From Calcarisporiella thermophila CBS 279.70 (taxonomy: Eukaryota; Calcarisporiellomycota), in NCBI RefSeq assembly GCF_041956535.1, contig NW_027192195.1:1003762-1067761 (forward strand): a stretch of DNA of 64,000 bases. The letters run 5' to 3'. Under the pieces are notes generated by a model. That model did not search any database, was not told the origin of the DNA, and was given only the letters and a program-made list of their open reading frames with translations. Shown here piece by piece: positions 55,359-64,000 of this stretch (positions are counted from its first letter, which is position 1; each line of letters begins with the position of its first letter). A program made the position numbers and the translations under genes.

Positions 55359-57170
55359 ATGTTATCCCTCACAAGACCCCTTGCAAGCCTTGCGCAGCGC
55401 AGTCTGTTGCATTCGCGCGCCGCCGCTGCCACCAAGACCACCACCGCCGCCGCCGCCTTTCGCGCGCGGCGCCCCCTCCCGCCCACACTATACCGCGGCT
55501 TCATTACACATAAGGGTGCCGCGCTCTCCAGCGTTGGGGCCGGGCAGCTCCACCAGCACCAGCACCACCAGCACACGAAAATTGAGGAGGAGCTGCATCA
55601 GAAGGCTCACATCGACTACGACAAGGTCAGCATTATCTGGAATCCATCCGTGCCGGTGCTCATTGAGCATGCGGTGGAGTTCGAGCCTGGGACGGTGCTG
55701 TCGTCGACAGGGGCGCTGTGTACGAGCTCTGGGCACAAGACGGGGCGGTCGCCCAAGGACAAGCGCATCGTGGAGGAGCCCGATTCGGCGGGCGACATCT
55801 GGTGGGGCCCCGTGAACACGAAGCTGTCGGACCACGTGTTCATGATCAACCGGGAGCGCGCGATCGACTACCTCAACACGCGGGACCGGCTCTACGTGTT
55901 CGACGGGTTCGCCGGGTGGGATCCCGAGCACCGCCTGAAGATCCGCGTGGTGAGCTCGCGCGCGTACCACTGCCTCTTCATGCGCAACATGCTGATCCGC
56001 CCCACGGAGAAGGAGCTCGAGAGCTTCGGGGAGCCGGACTTCACGATCTACAACGCGGGCGCGTTCCCCGCCAACCGGTACACCACCGGCATGACGTCCA
56101 CCACGTCCGTGGCCATCGACTTCAAGCGGCGCGAGATGGTCATCCTCGGGACGGAGTACGCGGGCGAGATGAAGAAGGGCGTGTTCACGGTGATGCACTA
56201 CCTGATGCCGAAGGCGGGCGTGCTGTCGCTGCACACCTCCGCGAACGAGGGCCCCAAGGGCGACGTCACGTTGTTCTTCGGCCTGTCGGGCACGGGCAAG
56301 ACCACGCTGTCGGCCGACCCCAACCGCAGCCTCATCGGCGACGATGAGCACTGCTGGTCCGACCGCGGCATCTTCAACATCGAGGGCGGCTGCTACGCCA
56401 AGTGCATCGACCTGTCGCCCGAGAAGGAGCCGCAGATCTACGACGCGATCCGGTTCGGCAGCGTGCTGGAGAACGTGGTGTGCGACCCGGACACCCGCGT
56501 CGTCGACTACACCGACAAGTCCGTGACGGAGAACACGCGCGCCGCCTACCCGATCGAGTACATCCCCAACGCCAAGATCCCGTGCGTGGGCGGGCACCCC
56601 AAGAACATCATCCTGCTGACGTGCGACGCCTTCGGGGTGCTGCCGCCCGTCGCCAAGCTCGACCCCGCCCAGGTGATGTACCACTTCATCTCGGGCTACA
56701 CCGCCAAGATGGCCGGCACGGAGGTGGGCGTGCTCGAGCCCGAGGCCACGTTCAGCGCCTGCTTCGGCCAGCCCTTCCTCGTCTGGCACCCCGCCAAGTA
56801 CGCGCGGATGCTCGCGGAGAAGATGGCCCAGCACAGCGCCGACGCCTGGCTCATCTCCACGGGCTGGACGGGCGGCCCGTACGGGGTCGGGCAGCGCTTC
56901 TCGCTGCGCCACACCCGCGCCATCATCGACGCCATCCACAGCGGCGCGCTCTCCCAGGCCGAGTACGAGCCCTTCCCCGTGTTCAACCTCCAGGTGCCGA
57001 AGGCGTGCCCCGGGGTCCCCAGCGAGATGCTCAACCCGATTCGCGCGTGGAAGGACCAGGGCGCGTTCCAGGCTCAGGTGCGCAAGCTCGCCGGCCTCTT
57101 CTCGAAGAACTTCGAGCGGTACCAGACCGAGGCCTCGCAGGACGTCGTGAACGCGGGGCCAAAGTTCTAA
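55359..57170 (+). CDS. PCK1: ATP-dependent phosphoenolpyruvate carboxykinase with mitochondrial-type leader
   Basis: One intronless ORF of 603 aa (yeast Pck1 is 549). From about residue 85 it follows ATP-type [63 protein letters not shown] and [13 protein letters not shown]. The P-loop [10 protein letters not shown] has Lys314, the metal-binding LIGDDEHCW follows, and [10 protein letters not shown] and [10 protein letters not shown] are also present. It converts oxaloacetate and ATP to PEP in gluconeogenesis. The first ~50 residues are unusual: Leu/Ala/Ser/Arg-rich without acidic residues ([24 protein letters not shown]), an evident mitochondrial presequence. A His-rich linker (HQHQHHQH) follows. 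Codons are strongly GC-ending. The next in-frame ATG lies well inside the core. Confidence 0.97.
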   Translation: MLSLTRPLASLAQRSLLHSRAAAATKTTTAAAAFRARRPLPPTLYRGFITHKGAALSSVGAGQLHQHQHHQHTKIEEELHQKAHIDYDKVSIIWNPSVPVLIEHAVEFEPGTVLSSTGALCTSSGHKTGRSPKDKRIVEEPDSAGDIWWGPVNTKLSDHVFMINRERAIDYLNTRDRLYVFDGFAGWDPEHRLKIRVVSSRAYHCLFMRNMLIRPTEKELESFGEPDFTIYNAGAFPANRYTTGMTSTTSVAIDFKRREMVILGTEYAGEMKKGVFTVMHYLMPKAGVLSLHTSANEGPKGDVTLFFGLSGTGKTTLSADPNRSLIGDDEHCWSDRGIFNIEGGCYAKCIDLSPEKEPQIYDAIRFGSVLENVVCDPDTRVVDYTDKSVTENTRAAYPIEYIPNAKIPCVGGHPKNIILLTCDAFGVLPPVAKLDPAQVMYHFISGYTAKMAGTEVGVLEPEATFSACFGQPFLVWHPAKYARMLAEKMAQHSADAWLISTGWTGGPYGVGQRFSLRHTRAIIDAIHSGALSQAEYEPFPVFNLQVPKACPGVPSEMLNPIRAWKDQGAFQAQVRKLAGLFSKNFERYQTEASQDVVNAGPKF

Positions 57171-58097
57171 GTTGGAGGGGCGTGAGCCGGAGGTGACTCG
57201 CCCCCCCCCCCTTTTTTTTGGTTGTCTACCAGCTTGTTTGGCGGATCGCTTGAATGATGGTGTGTTTGTAACTATACGCTTCCTCTAAACGCGCTTCTTT
57301 TCTTCTTCTTCCTTTGTTCGACTCTCAATGGATACAGATTTTGCCTCCTTATTTTTATATATCGGTTTTGAGATATACAGAGGGAAGTGAATGGGGATGC
57401 ATTGTGTTTTATTTTTGAGAAAATCATGTCTTAGTAATAAAGAGCCACTTTATCTTCTTGGTCTCGAGTCTCCATGGAATGCAAGTTACTTTGCCACCTA
57501 GCTGGAAGCTTCTCCACATGACGGTGTCAGTTTCAACCGGACCCAAGTCAAGGCTATCGCAATGGTCTCGTGGTAGGGGAAAGCTTGGGGCAACGGTTTG
57601 GGGGGGGGGGGGAGGGGGGAGGAATTGACGGAAGTTGCCTCGTCGCATACACTTTTCTGCGGACAGATCGATAAGATTCGAATAGACTCCTGTTTAGGGT
57701 TAGGAATTCTGTCCTTTGGCATGCATAAGCAATTGAACCCCGCGTTATCAAATCAATCTAGCGGTAGGGTTATCCTTTGGCAATGATCCCACTAGCGTGG
57801 TAAGGACATCCGTTAGAAAATGGACAAAAAAACATTGCCGCCCTTCCTTCCATTTATCTTTGTTATATAGTTATATAGTTATATAGTCGTGTTTTATTTT
57901 TTTTATTATTTTTTTTGGTCTTGAAATCAGGATGTAGATTAGGAGAGAGATGCTGCGCCGCTTGGAAAGTCACGGAGTAGCAAGGCCTTGGGTTTTCTTG
58001 TCCCTTGGCAAACCTCCCATGATCTAGTTGAAATCCTGCCTCCTCTCACACTCACCCCCCTCTTATATTGTTAGTTATAGATCATCATTAATCTTGT
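57171..58097. other. PEPCK 3' flank and SERINC promoter
   Basis: 927 bp. C and T runs follow the PEPCK stop. A G run is at 57599-57611. TATAGTTA repeats lie at about 57862-57886, 210-235 bp before the SERINC start. No gene seen. Confidence 0.5.
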
Positions 58098-59755
58098 ATG
58101 GGCGCTGCACTCAGTTTCATGGGATTTGGCGCGGCCACGTCGGTGGTGACGTGGGCTGCAGCCTGCTTCTCGGGCGCTGCCTGCTCGCTCTTCACCAAGT
58201 CTTGCAACTGCAATAACTCGGTTGCGACCCGCGTAGGCTATGCCATCCTATTTCTTCTCAATTCAATGGTGAGGATCATCTTTCAGTTTGGCCCCGGCGA
58301 TGCACAATACAGATAGGAGCAAGACATCGGATGCTAATGGGTTCTTTTTATATTAATCATGTTTAGCTGGCCTGGATCATGACATCGGACTGGGCCATCA
58401 AACAACTCCAACATATTACATACGATTATCTCAAGCTCAATTGCCCATCGGGCGAATGCTATGGGCTCCTTGCGGTGCATCGCGTCTGCTTTGCCCTTAC
58501 ACTGTTCCATACCATTCTCGCCTGCATCCTGATTGGGGTGCATGACAGCCGGAATAAGCGGGCTGCGATCCAGAACGGGTGGTGGGGTCCCAAGGTCCTC
58601 GCCTGGCTCTCGCTACTTGTGGTCACGTTCTTCATCCCGCACGGATTCTTCAGCTTCTGGGGAAAATATGTGGCGCTGATCGGGGCGGCGGTGTTCATCC
58701 TATTCGGGCTGATTTTGCTGGTCGACTTTGCGCACACCTGGACGGAGGGGTGCCTGGAGCGGTGGGAGATGGCCGAGAGCAACTTCTGGAAATATGTGCT
58801 CATCGGCGGCACCTTGTTCATGTACCTTGGCGCCATCACGCTCACCGGCCTCATGTATGGGTTCTTCGCGGGGAGCGGGTGCCGGCTGAACCAGTTCTTC
58901 ATCAGCCTGAACCTCGTCTTCGCGATCCTCCTCACCGCCATGAGCGTCTTGCCCGCGGTGCAGGAGGTGAATCCGCGCTCGGGGCTGTCCCAGTCGGCGA
59001 TCGTGATCATCTACTGCACCTACCTCGTGCTGAGCGCGGTGGTGAACGAGCCCAAGGACCCGAATGGGGGGTGCAACGGCTTTGACCAGCTGCATGGGTC
59101 GCGCACGACCTCCATCGTGCTCGGGGCGGTGTTCACGTTCCTGGCGATAGCGTACTCGACCTCGCGCGCGGCCACGCAGGGCAAGGCCCTCATCAGCTCG
59201 CCGTCTGGGGAGTACCAGCAGGTGGCGCAGGACAACGTGCCGCTGGTGAACAACCAGCAGCCCAGCGGCGTGAACGCGCGGCACGACGCCCTGGTGGCCG
59301 CGGTGGAGCGCGGGGCCCTGCCGGCCTCCGCCCTGCACGACGACGACGATGACGAGGACGAAACCGACGTGAAGGACGACGAGAAGCAAGGGTGCGCGTA
59401 CAACTACTCCTTCTTCCACGGGATTTTCGCCATTGCGGCGATGTACGTGGCCATGCTGCTCACCAACTGGAACACCCTCGAGAGCGGCACGGAGGAGGAC
59501 CTGGTGCGCGTGGGCCAGAGCTACGCGGCCATGTGGGTCAAGGTGGTGTCGAGCTGGATCTGCGTGGGGCTGTATGGGTGGACGCTGGTGGCGCCTCTGG
59601 TGATGCCCGACCGATTTTTGGTAAGTTGAAATGGAAATCGAGCCGTTGGCGTCTCCCTCTTTTCCACCCCTCACTATAAAGCTGTAGAAGATACCCTTGC
59701 TGACCTCTTTCTTTCTCTCTCCCCCCCAACTTTTTCGGTGCAGGAGTACTATTGA
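58098..59755 (+). CDS. TMS1: SERINC / TMS1 membrane protein
   Basis: Exons 58098..58268, 58367..59620 and 59744..59755 give 478 aa. The last exon encodes just EYY. Motifs are the N-terminal SGAACSLFTKSC then NNSVATRVGYAILFLLNSM, LLAVHRVCFALTLFHTILA, WWGPKVLAWLSLLVVTFFIPHGFF, LLVDFAHTWTEGCLERWE, YCTYLVLSAVVNEP, and the final YNYSFFHGIFAIAAMYVAMLLTNW with SSWICVGLYGWTLVAPLV. About ten to eleven helices are predicted. An acidic loop (HDDDDDEDE) precedes the last three. Family members are ER-to-plasma-membrane/vacuole lipid-scramblase-like proteins once linked to serine incorporation. The exact role is unsettled. Confidence 0.95.
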
Positions 59756-60490
59756 ACCCGCGGTTGTCTCTCGTAGCTATTTCCGCAAGAATGGAGGACT
59801 CTTTTGTAAACCTTGAACCCCCTCTTCTCAGCACGTGTAGTTTTCTTTTTGTCCTATTTTTCATCTCTTTTCCCCCCTTGTAATACCTGCATGCCTATTG
59901 AAATTTATAAAGCGTTGAGCCACAGCACTCATCAAGGCGTAGCCCAGTCTCTATGTGGTGTGGAAGAGAGAGTTCTTAGGTGGGGGAGAGTGTAGATGGT
60001 TTGATCCCCTGACTGGGAATTCCCCTCCCTCAACCCTTCCTCCTCTCCCCTCATTGCTGCCCTTGTACTATTAAGTGGCATGCCAGAAAGTCAGGGAGAG
60101 CGAGTGAGGATGCCAGTAGGGTCTATTTGAAAAGTCCGTTGGACTGATCGGTAACGAAAATAATCCTCCCGTTCATAAGTATTAAAATGGAATAAGCGCA
60201 TTTTGAAATTGACTCCGAAATCAGGCATGTCATTGCCAATGTGCACTCCTCGCCGACCTCTTCATGGGAACAGCAGCCGGTTGGAACCTGTGGCCCATGA
60301 TCGCCATTGTATTACCGTTGCTTTGATGAATGCTCCATGTCGCCTCATCCGCTTCTTCCTGGTGGAGTCTCGAATGTGATGGTGAGCGAGAGTAGAAATG
60401 AAAACAGATTTATTATGTGACAAAGAACCTTGGGCCGGCCCCAATAGAATAGTAACAAACAAGATAAAAAATGAAAATGCGCAGACGTCT
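59756..60490. other. Convergent spacer SERINC / WD40 gene
   Basis: 735 bp between two gene ends. AATAAA-like sites occur on both strands (for example near 59905 and 60465). Small ORFs show no support. Confidence 0.55.
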
Positions 60491-63266
60491 TCACTCGTCT
60501 TCATTGTCGTGGAACGCGTCCTCTAAGGCCACATCACTATCCGCCTTTTCCTCCGTACTCTCTTCCTCTCCGTCTCCATCGTTTGTCTCGTCATGGCTCT
60601 CCCCATTGCAGCCCGAATTTTTTGATCGTCCCCGCCCACTCGAATTTTCTCCTCTCGACACTCCCTCTTCTAACTCTTCGTCATCGTCATCGTCGTCGTC
60701 GTCGTCATCCTCTTCGCCTCCTCGCTGTCTTTGGTTACTCCGACGCGAAAAGAAATTCGCTAACTCCCGCACTTCATCGATACCGATGAACATGGCTTCA
60801 TCCTCGTCCGATGAATCCGATGCATTGAGGTTATGCCACTCGAGCCCATCATTTTCTTCCTGGGCAAGCAGCATGTCGAAGAGCGCAAGTGTTCGTACAT
60901 CTTCTCCCGAAGTCTCTCCCTCATCCGATGGAGGTGATTCATCGCCCATGAACATAATGAGGGGATTGAGAATACTATGGCGCATCTCGCGATTGGCGGG
61001 GAACCGCTGCCGAACATGGGCGGAGGAAGTGGAGGAGGAGGTTTCATCTAAAGTAAAGTCCAGTTGGGATGAAATGGAGCAAGAGAAGGATAAAAAAATG
61101 GGAAATTACCTTCATTCCCAAAGGGGAATATGGAATGCACCTTGATGATTTTTTCGACACCTAAGCGTATCCAAAATCAAGCAGTCAGTATCGCGGTGAA
61201 CAAAACCAAAGCTTTGGAGGATGGGGGGATATAGAAAATAAAAGAGGATTTTACCACTTGAGAACAATAGGGGAAGGTGCGGGTGCCATCGGACTTGGTT
61301 CACCACCGATCGATGCCCTGTTAAAACGGCAGAAAGAGAACCATGAGGCGCTTCTCAACTCCAACTCGCCACGGAGGAGCCACTCACCTGACAACACAAA
61401 GGCCGGGTCGCCCACGTTGACGGGATGGTAGACCGATGTTTTGTCCGTGCTCTCATCCTTCCCCATGTACAGCACCTTGTCCACGGGGGGTCTTACAAAT
61501 AGGTCGGCGGAGGAAGACGAGTGCGCATCGGAAGTAAACGTGGGCATCTCATCGAGCGACCGTGCGGGCCCGAGCAATTCAGGGACATTCCACGCATAGA
61601 TTCTGAAATCATCGCTGCCACTGAGGAAGTACTCGTCGTCAGGACCGCCGAAATTTCCGTGCTACCGAGGGGGAATTAAAGGGCGCATGGATGCCTTTCG
61701 GGGTATTGCTCTGCTTACCTTGACGGTGCAGCTATTCTTGTACCCGTGCTTCCTGCTCATGGGACTCGAGAATATACATACCGGAGCGGGATCATTTGTG
61801 TTGTAGAGGGTGGGCTGAAATCGGTGGAGGCTAGCACACAGCCGTTTGCCGTCACGCGAAAAGCTCACCGAGGATACATCGGGAATCGTATACTGGTTGT
61901 TGTGAACGAGTTTGGTTGCATACTAAAGATGGAGAGGGAACAAAATTATAATTATAGGTAAGTAGGCGGCGGCGGATTCGCTCTGACTGGCGGATCAGCT
62001 GCACACTCACTCTCACGAGAATGCTCGAGTCGTCGTCTCGTGTGGGCCGCCTTGCCCTATTCTTCTTGAAGGACATCCGCAGATCTCGCAGCCTACCAGG
62101 CAGAAATTCAGCAACCAACTCATTCACATCTCCAGATAGACACACGCATTACAAGATCTGGCCTTTTGCATCGCACGACACAAAGTGATTCGGGATGGTG
62201 GGATTAAACTGCACCCCGCACATTTCTGCCCCAAACCCGCGATACCGGTTGTAAAGGGTGTCCTGGCACATACTAGAGGAACAACGCAAATCCCAGAGTT
62301 TGATGGTACCTGTACGAGCCGGGGGAAGTGGAGGTATAAGTATCCACGTGCATATGATGTGGAGAACTGAAATATTCATTTACCATCCTGACTGTGGGAT
62401 CAGGGATCGCCGGCAAAAAAATAAGTTGGTCAATACCATCTCTATACCGGAGAAGGAGCATAGGAAGTAGGAGTTTACCTGGCCGAGAGTAAGATGTCAT
62501 CATTGTCCGGCGATATGCTCACTTCTTGTACCGACGCTTCGTGCTCCATCAAGACCTCGTTGGGGGTGGCCGCACCCTCAAGATCATAGCGAAGAATGAG
62601 GCCATCGTTGCCACAAGATATGATATGCCGATTGCTATTATCGAAAACAATGCAGAATATGATGCTCTATCGTTTCCGATTAGAGAAAGATGAGAATTAA
62701 GAGTGGAGCCCCGGTGAGCAAAAATGATGAAAGGCTCATTTCAATGTAATCATAGTCACCTGATGCCCACGAAAATGCTTAATCGGCTTGGCATTGGAGA
62801 GATCGCCATACATGTCCCAGAGCAAGCAGCGCTTATCTAACGGAGGAGAAGAAGGTGTAAGGTGTAAGGTCCAAGCAAGGTGATTCTGGAGAACAATGAT
62901 TAATAGGAACCATCTCCGCCAGACACCAGAAATTTCGCGTCTCCATGACTGAATCTATACGCGATAAACGGAATTAATGCATTTGAGGGAGAGCAGAGGC
63001 ACTGAGCACAAGAGTAACCCACCCAAGGGTGTTCACACAGGAGTAGTGGCCCTTCATGTCCCTGCCAAATGAGATCAATAGAGAAATCATCAGAATCACG
63101 GCACTCCATGATTAGCCAAGAAGACGAAGAAGGACACTTGCCGCCAGTGCTTAAACGGGCCGGAGTCGTGGATGAGGGCCTTGTAGACATGTTTGGTGGG
63201 CACGGAGTCGAGAGTTCGCCTGTGGATCAGGCCTGGGATTTCGAGTCGTCGCCGCTTATTTGACAT
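60491..63266 (-). CDS. DCAF5-like WD40 protein, putative CUL4-DDB1 substrate receptor
   Basis: Thirteen exons: 63266..63142, 63061..63023, 62954..62911, 62836..62760, 62666..62479, 62391..62384, 62309..62153, 62092..62011, 61922..61719, 61661..61388, 61317..61255, 61160..61110 and 61047..60491, giving 622 aa. WD repeats: GHYSCVNTLG, VSGGDDKRCLLWDMYG, HIISCGNDGLILRYDL, SASQDGTIKLWDLR (a WDXR box for DDB1 docking), and FLSGSDDFRIYAWNV, with VLSGHRSVVNQVRWHP and FSSGVEKIIKV. The YATKLV block and NCCTIK-like CTVKHGNFGGPDDEY follow DCAF5/WDR22. An acidic tail (poly-Asp) ends the protein. Intron 1 is GC-AG, exon 6 is 8 nt, and intron 3 starts GTTCCT. Every junction keeps phase. Confidence 0.87.
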
Positions 63267-64000
63267 TATTGCCGGGTTTTAGCGCGCAGTTCATTAACAG
63301 ATTTCGCCTATTTTGAGCTAAATTGGCGGGGGTAACCTGACAACCTAAGGAGTATGTGACTTCGCTCCCTCTATCGCATGAGATAATAATCTGGATAGCT
63401 GTCCTCCGGGCTCAGGAGGCGATGGTTTGGAGACGCTTCAGCCACCGCCGGTAGGCTCTCATGCCATTGGCCGTGGGAGAGGAGGGGGTGGGAAAAGGAC
63501 GAAGCAGGAACAGCCATGGAGAAGAGCCTGTGATTGCGCTAGAAAACTGGAAGAGTAAATAGAAGCTTGGGGGCTGCCAGCGAACGGGTCACCGTGGACA
63601 TTAGCGGGGTTCATGAGCACGGCGGGCAACGGCGGGCCGCCCGAATGCACCGCAGCTGTCTTGATGATCTAATCCAGGGAGCGCCGTCGTGGCCGAACAC
63701 AAGCTTCGAGTCTAAAGGCAATCGAGGCCGGTCAAAGTTTTGCTGCAGTCATCATCTCCTTTTATGGAGGAGGCCAGCAAATCAAGGTCACGCGCCCCCA
63801 CCTGTGCTGGCCCCAACTTTCTGTTTCTGCCCGCAGAACGAAATTAAGTAGGATTCTAAGTGTGCTTATTCTGAACGACTTTCTAAATCGCACAAGCTTG
63901 AAAACTCTCCTCTTTGCTTCTCCCCCTTTCCCTGCTTAGTTGCTGATAGTAGAATAGAATGTGCTCATGCTCGACTTTATCTGACTGCCTTCAGTTGTAT
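63267..64000. other. WD40 gene promoter and right-edge region
   Basis: 734 bp. The first ~150 bp should be the WD40 promoter. On the minus strand 63650-63413 there are protein-like fragments (SGGPPLPAVLMNPANVHGD and MRAYRRWLKRLQTIAS ending at 63413). They could be last exons of a gene beyond the right edge, but I cannot join them convincingly or name a family. Confidence 0.35.

Noticed and set aside
55488-56939. 483-codon minus-strand ORF opposite PEPCK
   Set aside because: Antisense shadow of the intronless, G/C-ending PEPCK frame.
1-64000. tRNA genes, CRISPR arrays, intact transposons
   Set aside because: No B-box-like GGTTCGA context with a paired acceptor, no regular spaced repeats, and no transposase or reverse-transcriptase motifs were seen by eye. 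A tRNAscan or RepeatMasker run would be decisive.

Overview
The window looks like nuclear DNA of a fungus, probably an early-diverging (non-Dikarya) lineage. Genes are split by short GT-AG introns (about 50-110 bp). The set includes ATP-type PEPCK, Tim8/Tim10, PEX10, a CreB/USP12-type protease and a Cdc25, which fits fungi. DPM3, a ketohexokinase-like kinase, an ANCHR/ZFYVE19-like protein and a DCAF5-like WD protein are absent from budding yeast, so I lean to a basal fungal lineage. The species cannot be named from sequence alone. I rebuilt 33 protein-coding genes (one cut by the left edge), one clear pseudogene and several relics. Exon joins were chosen so that reading phase and family motifs both continue. 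I recognised no tRNA, rRNA, CRISPR array or intact transposon.

Layout. 0-9.2 kb: RPS2 5' end, TIM10, an ANP32-like acidic LRR protein, CDC25, a ketohexokinase-like kinase, DPM3, ISA2 and TIM8. 9.2-16 kb: a decayed ARF GTPase copy, GTP cyclohydrolase I, a GPI-type surface protein, and the nine-exon clamp-loader subunit RFC5 (yeast Rfc3). 16-26 kb: a Git1/Pho84-type MFS transporter, a glutathione transferase, a small Cys-rich protein and an ANCHR homologue, separated by long AT-rich spacers. 26-37 kb: a USP12/46-type deubiquitinase, a PNPO-like flavoprotein, PEX10, an NSUN-type RNA m5C methyltransferase, TBP, a mini-cupin and a DUF4870 membrane protein. 38-64 kb: a family I.5-like lipase, a six-cysteine secreted peptide, XPG/Rad2, SHMT, a homeodomain factor, PEPCK, a SERINC/TMS1 protein and a 13-exon DCAF5-like WD40 protein.

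Themes. Several genes serve mitochondria (TIM10, TIM8, ISA2 and possibly PEPCK). Others serve DNA replication, repair and cell cycle (RFC5, XPG, CDC25, ANCHR, DCAF5). The right part is visibly more GC-rich, with GC-ending codons in SHMT, PEPCK and SERINC, while the left part is AT-rich and intron-dense.

The most unusual structure is a duplicated divergent promoter. The RFC5 upstream region, with its MluI/MCB-type sites, recurs 6.4 kb away in front of the small Cys-rich gene. Each copy keeps a working gene on one side and a broken start on the other. Other notable points are a PEPCK with a mitochondrial-type leader, an 8-nt micro-exon and a GC-AG intron in the WD40 gene, a bacterial-type lipase fold with its zinc-site residues, and a palindromic six-Cys secreted peptide.
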